From Acidobacteriota bacterium (GTDB taxonomy: Bacteria; Acidobacteriota; Vicinamibacteria; Vicinamibacterales; CAVVIG01), in NCBI GenBank assembly GCA_016195265.1, contig JACPZW010000086.1, positions 1 to 64,000 on the forward strand: a DNA stretch of 64,000 bases, written 5' to 3'. Position 1 is the first letter of the stretch; every line of letters begins with the position of its first letter. The notes below the pieces were generated by a model that was given only the letters and a program-made list of their open reading frames with translations, ran no database searches and was not told where the DNA came from. The translations under genes were made by a program, and so were the position numbers. Below are positions 29,251 to 38,159 of this stretch, piece after piece.

Positions 29251-30156
29251 GACCCTCATTAGTCTTTCGCGACTGGACAGATAACTGAACAGCGCGCGGT
29301 CGAGCGGCTCGGACGTGTTCAAGACGGTGTAGTCGATGCGATGCTCGGAAAACTTCGTCGTCAGCGCCTCGATATGCGCGGTGATCATCGCGCGGTATTC
29401 CTTCACGAGCGATTCGGGCACGACCGGCACCTGCTCGCCGCTTTCCAGATCTTCGAAGCTCGAGGCGTCCTCGTAGCCGAAGTTCAGTTCCGCCTCGTCC
29501 AGCACGTGGAACACGATCAAGTCGTTGCCGAGGAACTTGAGCGGATTGATGGCTTCGAGGATGGACTCGGGCTCCTCGTAGAAATCCGAGATGAGCACAA
29601 GGATGCCCCGGCGCTTGAAGTGCTCCGCCATCTTGTTGAGCGGCACGGCGAGATTGCCGGATCGCTCCGCGCGCGCGCGGTCCAGCGTGTGCAGCACGAC
29701 GTTGAAGTGCTTCGCCGACGGCGGCACGTGCGAGACGATGTCTTGGTCGAACGAGATCATGCCGACGCGGTCGCGCTGCCGCTGCGCGAGGTAGGCCAGG
29801 CACGCGCCGACGTAGGACGCGTAGTCCAGCTTCGACACGCCGCGGCTCGCGAACTGCATCGACCGCGAGATGTCGAGCAGGATCGAGAGGTTCGTGTTGG
29901 TGTCGGCTTCGTACTGCTTGACGTAGTAGCGATCGGTGCGGGCGTACAGCCGCCAGTCCACGCGGCGGATGTCGTCGCCCGCCACGTAGCCCCGGTGCTC
30001 GGCGAAGTCGATCGACGCGCCGAAGAACGGCGCGCGGTGGAGGCCGTTGATGAAGCCCTCCACGACCGTCCGCGCGAGCAGCTCGAGATTGCCGATCCGC
30101 CCGAGGACTTTCGGATCGACGAACCGCGCGCCGGGCATGTTGGTGTGCTGTTCCAT
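29245..30156 (-). CDS. DUF58-domain protein
   Basis: 303 aa. The DUF58 signature is clear: 'HRGYVAGDDIRRVDWRLYARTDRYYVKQYEADTN' at ~60-95, then a VWA-like fold beginning 'LSILLDISRSMQFAS'. DUF58 proteins accompany MoxR ATPases and are thought to act as their substrate-side partner or chaperone target. It lies between moxR (66-bp gap with a palindromic repeat) and the BatA gene. Its stop is repeat-derived. Confidence 0.92.
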   Translation of the reverse strand: MEQHTNMPGARFVDPKVLGRIGNLELLARTVVEGFINGLHRAPFFGASIDFAEHRGYVAGDDIRRVDWRLYARTDRYYVKQYEADTNTNLSILLDISRSMQFASRGVSKLDYASYVGACLAYLAQRQRDRVGMISFDQDIVSHVPPSAKHFNVVLHTLDRARAERSGNLAVPLNKMAEHFKRRGILVLISDFYEEPESILEAINPLKFLGNDLIVFHVLDEAELNFGYEDASSFEDLESGEQVPVVPESLVKEYRAMITAHIEALTTKFSEHRIDYTVLNTSEPLDRALFSYLSSRERLMRVR

Positions 30157-30161
30157 GATGT

Positions 30162-30218
30162 GTAGGCCGGGTCCTTTCGGACCCGGCTGCCCGGCGGGTC
30201 CAAAAGGACCCGCCCTAC
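30162..30218. repeat. 57-bp composite palindromic element (GGCCGGGTCC... and GGCGGGTCC...)
   Basis: Two palindromes back to back, bounded by GTAG and CTAC, between moxR and the DUF58 gene. Its reverse complement is almost identical (about two differences by eye) to the element at 41509-41564, 11 kb away. The two composite copies are therefore one mobile or gene-converted unit in opposite orientations. Confidence 0.85.
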
Positions 30219-30222
30219 ATAT

Positions 30223-31260
<1,038 letters not shown>

Positions 31261-31278
31261 GATTGAGTCCTTTCGGTC

Positions 31279-31344
31279 AGGCAGCCCTGAAGGGCTGCGC
31301 TACAGGTGCCACTAACAGCCGTAGCGCAGGCCTTCAGGCCTGCC
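31279..31344. repeat. GTAGCGCAGGC-CTTCA-GGCCTGCC composite palindromic element
   Basis: Two palindromes (GGCAGCCCTGAAGGGCTGC and GCAGGCCTTCAGGCCTGC) in opposite orientation, each with the GTAGCGC flank, in the gap between DUF4159 and moxR. A sister composite is at 59521-59584. This family is distinct from the GGGTCC family but has the same two-hairpin layout. Confidence 0.82.
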
Positions 31345-31346
31345 GA

Positions 31347-32153
31347 CTAGTGTGTCATGCCGTAAATCACCTGATTGACGCCCAGCTTGTACGCCTCGTT
31401 CGATTCGTCGATCGGCTTGAGCCCCGTGTCCGACCATTCCCAGTATTCGGAAATGTCCGTGTTGTAGTTGATCATCATCACGATCCGCTTCGCCGTGTCA
31501 TTGTCCTCGAACACCGCGCGGAAGATCGCCGGCGGCGGATCGTAGTACTGGGGCACGTCGAGCGACTTGATCTCGAAGAACGAATGGAAGATCGGATTCG
31601 AGAGCTCGAGGTCGTAATACCGCGCGCTCGGCAGCACCCGGCTCATCTGCGCCTGAAAATTGCCCCAGTGTCCGTAGCGGAAGTCGTCGACCATGACGAA
31701 GCCGCCCTTCTGAATGTACGCGCGCAGGCCCGCCGCCTCCGCCTCGGTCATCTCCCACGCGCCGGGTTCGCACAAGTACGCGATCGGATACTTCAAGAGC
31801 GCGGGGTCGTCGAACGTCAGGATGTTCGTCTCCTCCGTGTGCGGATTGAGGTTGCTCAGCTCGTTCACGATCTTCATGAAGTGCTGCTCGCCGGCGGGGT
31901 AGTCGTGCGACCACGGCAATCGCTGCGACGCGAAGCCGTAGTCCGGGCCGTAGCGCACACGGACGAACGTGAAGCGTCCGTCGTACGGGGTGTTCGGGCT
32001 GATCGGAATCTGGCTGCGATAGCCTCCGCCGCCCCGGCGTCCGCCGCCGAAGCCGCCGCCGCGCTGGGCGACGAGCGTCGAGACGCCGCCCATGAAGACG
32101 ACCCCCACGAAGACCGTCGCCGCGGCCGCGATGAGGACGTCCGACCGTCTCAC
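31347..32153 (-). CDS. DUF4159-domain secreted/membrane protein
   Basis: 268 aa from GTG 32153, overlapping the previous stop as GTGA. An N-terminal hydrophobic helix (~6-28) is followed by a Gly/Arg-rich linker and then the DUF4159 domain: 'FVRVRYGPDY', 'YLCEPGAWEMTEAEAAGLRAYIQKGGFVMVDDFR', 'HPIFH'-like 'NPIFHSFFEIK' and 'NYNTDISEYWEWSD'. The fold is GATase-like and the biochemical role unknown. DUF4159 genes commonly sit in MoxR/BatA operons of Acidobacteriota, Planctomycetota and Bacteroidota. Confidence 0.88.
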   Translation of the reverse strand: MRRSDVLIAAAATVFVGVVFMGGVSTLVAQRGGGFGGGRRGGGGYRSQIPISPNTPYDGRFTFVRVRYGPDYGFASQRLPWSHDYPAGEQHFMKIVNELSNLNPHTEETNILTFDDPALLKYPIAYLCEPGAWEMTEAEAAGLRAYIQKGGFVMVDDFRYGHWGNFQAQMSRVLPSARYYDLELSNPIFHSFFEIKSLDVPQYYDPPPAIFRAVFEDNDTAKRIVMMINYNTDISEYWEWSDTGLKPIDESNEAYKLGVNQVIYGMTH

Positions 32154-33109
32154 GGCTTATCTTTCTTCGCCTGCAGATCGCGAATCGCCTTGGTCTTCAG
32201 CGCCATGTCGGTCAGCAGCTTCTCCATCTGCGTGTCGTACTGCGCCGGATCCATCGACGCCTTGAGCAGCCGGAGCGCCGCGATCTCCTGCTCGATCCTG
32301 TCGCGCTCCTCGACGAGCGCGCGCATCGCGGGATCGCTCATGTCCACCTTCGCCGCCACGTCGCTGCGGCCGGTGCCGAGAAACGCCTGCGCCGCCAGAC
32401 TCGGCAAACCGCCTTCGTCGAGCGTCGCGTGCTCGGTCAACAGGTACCCTTTCTGCTGGAACGCCTGCGCCACCTTGGCCTTGGCGTACTCGAACGCTTC
32501 CGCCACCGAAACGTGCCCGTTCCGATCCCGGTCCGCGGCATCGTCGCTGAACGCGGCGATGAAGAACTCCGGGAACATCGTTTCGTTGCGCTCGCCGCCG
32601 GTCTTGGTCGCGGTCACGACGACGCGCCCCGGCGAGGACACCGTGGGCAGAAAGGCGCCGCTCGAGCTGCTCGTGTTCACGAAGACGACGTGCGTGGACG
32701 TCAGCGAGCCCAGCAGCTTCGAATAATCGGCGGCGGTGAGATCGGGGCCGGGCAGGTTGAAGGCCGCCGACGCGCCGTCGAAGCTGCCGTGCCCGATGAG
32801 CAGGATGAAGACGGTGTCGCTCGGCCTGGCGCGCCTGGCGAGATCGGCGAACGCCTGCGTCACGCCCTCGCGCGTGGCCTTGCGATCCGCGAGCAGCGTG
32901 ATGTTGGCGTCGGGGACGTTCTCCTTCTTCTTCGCCGCGTCGATGAAGCTCGCCGCCCACTTCTGAAAGGTCGCCGCGTGCTCCTCGTCGCCCGGCACGC
33001 CGACGACGACCAGGACGTGCGTCTGCTGCGCTGCAGCGTTGCGGACTGGCGCGCACATCAGGACCGCCAGCGCGGCAGAAATCCGCAACCCGCAATCCGC
33101 AATCCGCAT
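32150..33109 (-). CDS. Caspase-fold (C13/C14-like) protein lacking the catalytic cysteine
   Basis: I start it at ATG 33109 (MRIADCGLRISAALAVLMCA), giving 319 aa with a signal peptide; the ORF track start at 33205 is upstream of any plausible site. The core reads 'THVLVVVGVPGDEEH', then the His motif 'TVFILLIGHGSFDG', then 'THVVFVNTSSSSGAF' where active caspase-like or legumain-like peptidases have D-x-C-H-S-G-type sequence. The Cys position is Ser, so it is probably a non-catalytic or altered homologue. A C-terminal coiled coil follows ('ALVEERDRIEQEIAALRLLKAS'). The first ten residues (RIADCGLRI) are encoded by a GCGGATT simple repeat. Overlaps DUF4159 by 4 nt. Confidence 0.7.
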   Translation of the reverse strand: MRIADCGLRISAALAVLMCAPVRNAAAQQTHVLVVVGVPGDEEHAATFQKWAASFIDAAKKKENVPDANITLLADRKATREGVTQAFADLARRARPSDTVFILLIGHGSFDGASAAFNLPGPDLTAADYSKLLGSLTSTHVVFVNTSSSSGAFLPTVSSPGRVVVTATKTGGERNETMFPEFFIAAFSDDAADRDRNGHVSVAEAFEYAKAKVAQAFQQKGYLLTEHATLDEGGLPSLAAQAFLGTGRSDVAAKVDMSDPAMRALVEERDRIEQEIAALRLLKASMDPAQYDTQMEKLLTDMALKTKAIRDLQAKKDKP

Positions 33110-33110
33110 T
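33078..33110. repeat. GCGGATT simple repeat at the start of the caspase-like gene
   Basis: AATCCGCAACCCGCAATCCGCAATCCGCATT on plus; on minus it reads ATGCGGATTGCGGATTGCGGGTTGCGGATT, thus encoding the start codon and residues 2-10 of the caspase-like protein. Confidence 0.7.
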
Positions 33111-33120
33111 GACGGCGTCC

Positions 33121-35487
33121 TCACGCCAACCCCTTCATGCGTCGATAGCCCCACTCGGCGAACACCAGACCGACCAGCGCGAGGAACAGCGCCGGCATGT
33201 CCCACAGCTCGCGCTCCTCGACGACCGTCACGCCGCGGCCGCTGTAGCTGATCGCCTCCGGCAGCGACGCGGCCGTCGCCGGCGTGAAGAACCGTCCGCC
33301 GGTTTCCTCCGCCACGCGCTTCAACAGCGGCGCGCGCATCGCGGCGTCGAAGTACTCCGCGTCACCCGCCGACACGCGCACTTTCATGCTGGCGCTGCCC
33401 GGCTGTCTGTTCGTCTGGCTTGCGCCTCCCTGAGAGGCTCCCGAGCCCGGCGGGCCCTGTGCCGCGCCTGCCGACGCACGCTCGGCGTTCACCTTGATGT
33501 CGTACACGCCGGCTTCGTCGGGCACGAAGCTCGTGCGGTATTCGCCGTCGCGCGACACCGTCCAGTCCACCGGCAGATCGGTCGTCTTGCCGGACGGCGA
33601 CGTGACGTGCGCAACAACCCGGCTGTCGTTCACTTCGACGTAGGCGCCGTCGAGCACCTCGACCGACAGCTTCACCGGCTCGCCCGGCTCGACGCGATCG
33701 GCGGTGGTGGACACGTTCACCTGCTCCGGCACGCCGTCCACCATCCATCGCACCATGCGGCGCCAGAACATCGAGTGCGTCGTGTCGCTGACCGCCATCT
33801 TCGCGTCCATGCGCCACGTCCAGACGTCCTGCACGGGCATCGCGATCGCCTTGCCGCGGCCGTACCGCTGATACGCGAGGACGATGTGGTCCTGGCGGGT
33901 CTTGTCGCTGCCGGTCAGGAGGATCGTCGCGCCCGGCTTGACCTCTCTCACGGGGTTGACGGCGGACAGGTCGGGCATCTCGTCCCATTTCTTCGCCGAC
34001 GCCTCTTCAGTCGCCATCAGCTGCGTGACCGGGAACGTCGCGCCCGCCCGCGTCGGCCGCGCCGTCAGCGGCGTGAAGTACTTCGTGTTGGGCGCGCCGG
34101 TGATGACCACCGGGAGGACGTCGCCGACCGGCGTTCCACCCCATCCGCCCTCGGCGAACGAGCGCCGGCCGCCGAGCATCAGCAGCGCGCCGCCCCGCTT
34201 GTTGACGAAGTCCGCGATCATCCGCAGCTGCTCCGGCGTGAACGACGCGGCTTCGACGCTGCCGAGAATGAGCGCGCGGTAACCGAACAGCTCTTCGCGC
34301 GTCCGCGGAAAGCCGCCCACGACTTCGTCCGGGCTGCTGACGTGCTGCCGGTAGTACTTGTTCTCGGCCGTGCGCACCAGCGTGACGACCTGCAGGTTCT
34401 TGTCGTCGGCGAGCTTCAGGTTCGCGTCCTGTTCGAGGGCGCGGCTGACGAACTTCATCTCGGACCGCGGCTCGCCTTCGTAGTAGAGGACCTTCTCGAC
34501 GCGATCGTTGACCTGCATCAGCGCGTCGCGCGCGTTGTTCTGGGTGACCTGCTCGCCGGTCTGCACGGGCACCTTGAAGCGGAAGAGGCGCGCGCCGGCT
34601 TCGGACGCCGTAAAGCGGACCTTGACCGTGGCGGATTCGCCGTCGGGCGGCAGCGCCACTTCCTGCGTGCTGATCAACCGGCCATCGTCTTCGACGGTGA
34701 TCGGGACCTTCTGGCCGCCGTACCCGGTCTGCGACAGCACGACGTCCACGACCATCGCCGAGCCCTTCAGGACGGACCGCGGCGTTTCAACTCTCGTGAC
34801 CTGGATGTCTTTCTGGAATTTCTCGGCGCCGACGCCGACGGTAAAGACGGGAATCGATCGCGCCTTGAGGCTCGCGAGCGTCTCGTCGATCGCCGCGTCG
34901 GACGTGTCCGCGCCGTCGGTCACCATGACGAGCCCGGCGAGCGGCAGGCCCGACAGTTCGTCGCGCGCGCGTTCGAGCGCGGGCGCCAGCCGCGTGGCCG
35001 TGCCGTCGTACTTCGCGCCGGCCGCCGTCGCGACGCGGCCGGACGAGGAGGCGAAGCTGAAGAAGCGGAGGACGAAGCGCTGAGAGAGCGCGGCCAGCAG
35101 CTTCGCGTCCTTCGCGCCGAGCTGCTCCTGGATGAACGCGCTGCGCGGCTTGCCGTCCAGATCCGCGATCATCATGCTGCGCGAATCGTCGACGAGGACG
35201 CCGAGGAAATTCTGCTGCGGCACCGCGGCCTTGAGAATCAGCGTCGGGCGGAACAGGCAGATCAGCAGAATCGCGAGCGCGCCGAGGCGCAGGCCGATGA
35301 GGACCGCGCGATCGCGCAGCCGCTCGATCGACGGGACGCCGCGATACGTCAGCAGCGCGCCGACGCCGACCGCGAGACCCGCCGCGACGGCCAGCAGCAC
35401 CGGGCGCGACAGGCCCCAGGTGAAATCGCCCTGCTGGAACATGAGGGGCGGGTACTTGAAGAGGAAGCGGAAGAGGCTCTCGAGCAC
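33121..35487 (-). CDS. Membrane-anchored VWA/GATase-like protein, first gene of the BatA/MoxR operon
   Basis: 788 aa. Two N-terminal hydrophobic helices ('PVLLAVAAGLAVGVGALL' ~30-47, 'LRLGALAILLICLF' ~66-80), a VWA-like domain with 'VLVDDSRSM' (~97) and 'VMVTDGADTSD' (~190), Ig-like segments, a GATase-1-like domain ('IADFVNKRGGALLMLGGRRSFAEGGWGGT'), further Ig-like strands and a C-terminal TM ('LWDMPALFLALVGLVFAEWGYRR'). It is a larger relative of BatA with the bulk facing the periplasm. The gene starts 73 bp from divergent rdgB; the caspase-like gene follows after 11 bp. Confidence 0.82.
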   Translation of the reverse strand: MLESLFRFLFKYPPLMFQQGDFTWGLSRPVLLAVAAGLAVGVGALLTYRGVPSIERLRDRAVLIGLRLGALAILLICLFRPTLILKAAVPQQNFLGVLVDDSRSMMIADLDGKPRSAFIQEQLGAKDAKLLAALSQRFVLRFFSFASSSGRVATAAGAKYDGTATRLAPALERARDELSGLPLAGLVMVTDGADTSDAAIDETLASLKARSIPVFTVGVGAEKFQKDIQVTRVETPRSVLKGSAMVVDVVLSQTGYGGQKVPITVEDDGRLISTQEVALPPDGESATVKVRFTASEAGARLFRFKVPVQTGEQVTQNNARDALMQVNDRVEKVLYYEGEPRSEMKFVSRALEQDANLKLADDKNLQVVTLVRTAENKYYRQHVSSPDEVVGGFPRTREELFGYRALILGSVEAASFTPEQLRMIADFVNKRGGALLMLGGRRSFAEGGWGGTPVGDVLPVVITGAPNTKYFTPLTARPTRAGATFPVTQLMATEEASAKKWDEMPDLSAVNPVREVKPGATILLTGSDKTRQDHIVLAYQRYGRGKAIAMPVQDVWTWRMDAKMAVSDTTHSMFWRRMVRWMVDGVPEQVNVSTTADRVEPGEPVKLSVEVLDGAYVEVNDSRVVAHVTSPSGKTTDLPVDWTVSRDGEYRTSFVPDEAGVYDIKVNAERASAGAAQGPPGSGASQGGASQTNRQPGSASMKVRVSAGDAEYFDAAMRAPLLKRVAEETGGRFFTPATAASLPEAISYSGRGVTVVEERELWDMPALFLALVGLVFAEWGYRRMKGLA

Positions 35488-35560
35488 CAGGCGCTCATTC
35501 TATAGGGAAGGGGTCCGGCCCGTACCCGGCCCATTTTTTTCATACGTTAGACTACGGGCC

Positions 35561-36187
35561 GTGACCACGCTCGTCGTCGCGACAAGCAATCCCAACAAAG
35601 TGCGCGAGGTTCGGGAACTGCTGGCCGGCGCGCCCATCGAGCTTAGGACGCTCGCGGCGTGGCCCCAGTTGGAGGCGCCGGAGGAGACCGGACGAACGTT
35701 CGAAGCGAACGCGCGCGACAAAGCGCTCTACTACGCTGCGCGCACGGGCGAACTGACGGTGGCGGAGGACTCGGGGCTCGAGATCGACGCGCTCGGCGGC
35801 GCGCCCGGCGTCGGATCGGCGCGCTACGGCGGCGTCGATGCGACCTATCCGGAGAAGTTCGCTCTGATTTACGCCGCGCTGCGCGAGCGAGGCGCGCTCG
35901 ACAGCCCGGCGCGGTTCGTCTGCGCGCTGGCGCTCGCCAGGGGCGAGAGCGTCCTGTTCGAGGCGCGCGGCACGGTCGAGGGACGAATCGCCACGGCGCC
36001 GGAAGGCGAGGGCGGTTTCGGCTACGACCCGATCTTCTTCTATCCGCCGTTCGGGATGACGCTCGCCGAGGCCGGGGACCGCAAAGGGGACGTCAGCCAC
36101 CGCGCGAACGCGTTCCGCCAGCTGCGGGCGTTTCTCGCCGAGGGCTTGAGTGGTTTCGTGTCTTCGTGGCCACAGGCGCTGCGTTGA
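35561..36187 (+). CDS. rdgB: RdgB/HAM1 non-canonical purine NTP pyrophosphatase
   Basis: 208 aa from GTG 35561 (VTTLVVATSNPNKVREVRELL); the ORF start at 35132 lies in a shadow over the VWA gene. Family motifs are 'TSNPNKVRE', 'FEANARDKA', 'VAEDSGLEIDALGGAPGVGSARY', 'EGEGGFGYDPIFFYP' and 'KGDVSHRANAF', all intact. It hydrolyses ITP, dITP and XTP to monophosphates, keeping damaged purines out of nucleic acids. The last residues ('GFVSSWPQALR') look like read-out into intergenic DNA. Confidence 0.93.
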   Translation: MTTLVVATSNPNKVREVRELLAGAPIELRTLAAWPQLEAPEETGRTFEANARDKALYYAARTGELTVAEDSGLEIDALGGAPGVGSARYGGVDATYPEKFALIYAALRERGALDSPARFVCALALARGESVLFEARGTVEGRIATAPEGEGGFGYDPIFFYPPFGMTLAEAGDRKGDVSHRANAFRQLRAFLAEGLSGFVSSWPQALR

Positions 36188-36202
36188 ACCCAGGGTACTC
36201 GC

Positions 36203-36733
36203 CTAGAAGAGTTGACCGGTGCGCCAGCGGCGCTCGTGCTCGATGAGCCACGTCTTCTTGTCGAGGCCCCCGCCGTAGCCGGTGAGCGACCCTGACGCGC
36301 CGATGACGCGGTGGCAGGGGACGATGATCGCGATCGGATTCGCGCCGTTGGCCGCGCCGACGGCGCGCGCGGCGTCGGGCGATCCGACGGCCTTCGCGAT
36401 CGCGCCGTAGCTCGTCGTCTCGCCGGGCGGAATGGCGCGCAGCGCGTCCCAGACGCGCAGCTCGAACGGCGCGCCGCGCATGTCGAGCGGGATGCCGCTG
36501 ATGTCGGCGCTCTCGCCGTCGAAGTACGCGCGGAGCCACGCGCGGGTCTTCCTGATGACGGGCGTGTCTTCGTCCACGACGTCGTGCGGCGGAAACCAGC
36601 GGCGGAGGCGCGCGTCAAGGCGCGGCAGGCGTTTGCGGGGCCCGGTAAATTCCAGCGCGCAGAGCCCCGAGTCCGACGACAGCGCGAGCATGTCGTCGAG
36701 CGGCGTCTTGATGATGGCCCGGGAGAGTTTCAT
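36203..36733 (-). CDS. ogt: Methylated-DNA--protein-cysteine methyltransferase (Ogt type)
   Basis: 176 aa, the Ogt length. The active-site motif 'IIVPCHRVIGASGSLTGYGGGLDKKTWLIEHE' contains the acceptor Cys and the helix-turn-helix Arg region precedes it ('PPGETTSYGAIAKAVGSPDAARAVG'). It transfers the O6-alkyl group from guanine to itself. It follows rph on the minus strand with a 17-bp gap. Confidence 0.93.
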   Translation of the reverse strand: MKLSRAIIKTPLDDMLALSSDSGLCALEFTGPRKRLPRLDARLRRWFPPHDVVDEDTPVIRKTRAWLRAYFDGESADISGIPLDMRGAPFELRVWDALRAIPPGETTSYGAIAKAVGSPDAARAVGAANGANPIAIIVPCHRVIGASGSLTGYGGGLDKKTWLIEHERRWRTGQLF

Positions 36734-36750
36734 AAGGCGACTGATCGTCG

Positions 36751-37482
36751 TTACGGTATCTTCACGAGATGTCCGACGATGGCGCGCTGCTTTTCGACGA
36801 GCTGCCTGATCCCGAGGTCCGCCAGATCCAGCAGCGTCAGCAGCGCGTCGCGGCCGAACGGCTCCGCCTCGGCCGTGCCTTGGACTTCGATGAACCGGCC
36901 GTCGCCGGTCTTCACGACGTTCATGTCCACATCCGCGCGGCTGTCGTCGTCGTAGGCGAGGTCGAGCAGCGGCTCGCCGTCCACGATGCCGACGCTCGTC
37001 GCCGCGACGTAGTCGTTGAGCGGAATGCTCTTGATGGCGTCGCGCGCGCGCAGCTTCTCGAGTGCGAGCGCGAGCGCGACGAACGCGCCCGTGATGGACG
37101 CCGTCCGCGTGCCGCCGTCGGCCTGCAGGACGTCGCAGTCGATCCAGATCGTCCGCTCGCCGAGCGCCGGCAGGTTGGTGACCGAGCGCAGCGAGCGCCC
37201 GATGAGCCGCTGGATTTCCTGCGTGCGCCCGCCCACTTTTCCCGCCGACGCTTCCCGCTGCGTGCGCGTACTCGTGGCGCGCGGCAGCATGCCGTACTCG
37301 GCCGTCACCCAGCCCTTGCCCGTGTTGCGCAGGAACGGCGGCACGCGTTCTTCGACGCTGGCCGAGCAGATAACGCGCGTGCGCCCCGCATCGATCAACA
37401 CGGAGCCTTCGGCGTGCATCAGGTAGTGCGGCGTCAGGGTCGTCTCGCGCAGTTGGTTCGCCGGTCGTTGATCGGATCGCAT
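36751..37482 (-). CDS. rph: Ribonuclease PH
   Basis: 243 aa. It shows '[42 protein letters not shown]', '[14 protein letters not shown]', '[14 protein letters not shown]', '[23 protein letters not shown]' and '[21 protein letters not shown]', the standard RNase PH landmarks. It trims tRNA 3' ends by phosphorolysis. The operon with ogt (and rdgB opposite) is a common arrangement, since rph and rdgB often neighbour each other. Confidence 0.96.
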   Translation of the reverse strand: MRSDQRPANQLRETTLTPHYLMHAEGSVLIDAGRTRVICSASVEERVPPFLRNTGKGWVTAEYGMLPRATSTRTQREASAGKVGGRTQEIQRLIGRSLRSVTNLPALGERTIWIDCDVLQADGGTRTASITGAFVALALALEKLRARDAIKSIPLNDYVAATSVGIVDGEPLLDLAYDDDSRADVDMNVVKTGDGRFIEVQGTAEAEPFGRDALLTLLDLADLGIRQLVEKQRAIVGHLVKIP

Positions 37483-37495
37483 GGAGTCCTTGTCG

Positions 37496-37540
37496 GAATT
37501 CAGATTTCAGAGCTCAGATTTCAGATTATTTCAGATTGCG
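37496..37540. repeat. CAGATTTCAGA-type simple repeat upstream of rph
   Basis: GGAATTCAGATTTCAGAGCTCAGATTTCAGATTATTTCAGATTGC, the same family as 17706 and 23335. It lies in the ~100-bp gap between the GerMN gene and rph. Confidence 0.75.
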
Positions 37541-37586
37541 AATGTTGTGAATGCCGAGTGTGCACTTTCATTTTTCACTTTCAAGT

Positions 37587-38159
37587 TTATTGCACCCACG
37601 CCAGATTCCTCGTCAGCGGACGCCGCAGATCGACGTGGCCCGCGAGCGTATCCACTTCCTTGCCGTCGACGAGCACCTGCACGGCGGTGACGGCGGGCAG
37701 ATTCACGGTCAGCGCATCGACGATCGCGTAGACCGTCAGCAGTTCGCCGACGGTGCCGCCGGAATGCGCGGCCGTGACTTCGCGGCTCAAGTCCACGTAG
37801 GCGTTGCCGCCCTCGGCGATGAACACCGCGCGCAGTGTCGTGCCCGTCGGCACCGGCGAGACGATGGGCGCGGGCACCGGCGCAATCTGCGCGCTGATGA
37901 TCTCGCGCGCCTGATCCGCAGCCGACTCGCCGTACGCGATGTCGCGCTCGACGCTTGTCAGATGCGCACCATCGTCGGCGATATAAAACAGGTGCGCCTT
38001 GATCTTCCGTCCCTGCGGCGCCTGCGCGGCGGCCGCCGGCGGCGGGCCGACATTGACCGGCGTGCGACGCCTCAGCCCCGGCAGGCCGACGAAGAGCACA
38101 AGGCCCAGAACAACCGCGGCCAGCAGGACGGTCGCGACGGCGATCGAGCGCTGCGTCAT
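37587..38159 (-). CDS. GerMN-domain protein
   Basis: 190 aa from ATG 38159, overlapping the amidase stop by one base (TGATG). N-terminal TM/signal anchor 'IAVATVLLAAVVLGLVLFVG', a Pro/Ala linker, then a GerMN domain ('KAHLFYIADDGAHLTSVERDIAYGES', 'NAYVDLSREVTAAHSGGTVGELLTVYAIVDALT'). In spore-formers GerM acts in the envelope; in other bacteria such proteins are linked with cell-wall amidases, as here. Confidence 0.88.
   Translation of the reverse strand: MTQRSIAVATVLLAAVVLGLVLFVGLPGLRRRTPVNVGPPPAAAAQAPQGRKIKAHLFYIADDGAHLTSVERDIAYGESAADQAREIISAQIAPVPAPIVSPVPTGTTLRAVFIAEGGNAYVDLSREVTAAHSGGTVGELLTVYAIVDALTVNLPAVTAVQVLVDGKEVDTLAGHVDLRRPLTRNLAWVQ

Noticed and set aside
33109-35505. 798-aa plus-strand ORF opposite the VWA gene (and similar at 24757-26445, 41651-43711, 59576-60892)
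   Set aside because: Low-complexity Arg/Val/Asp/His translation with no motif; the minus-strand proteins have full family features.
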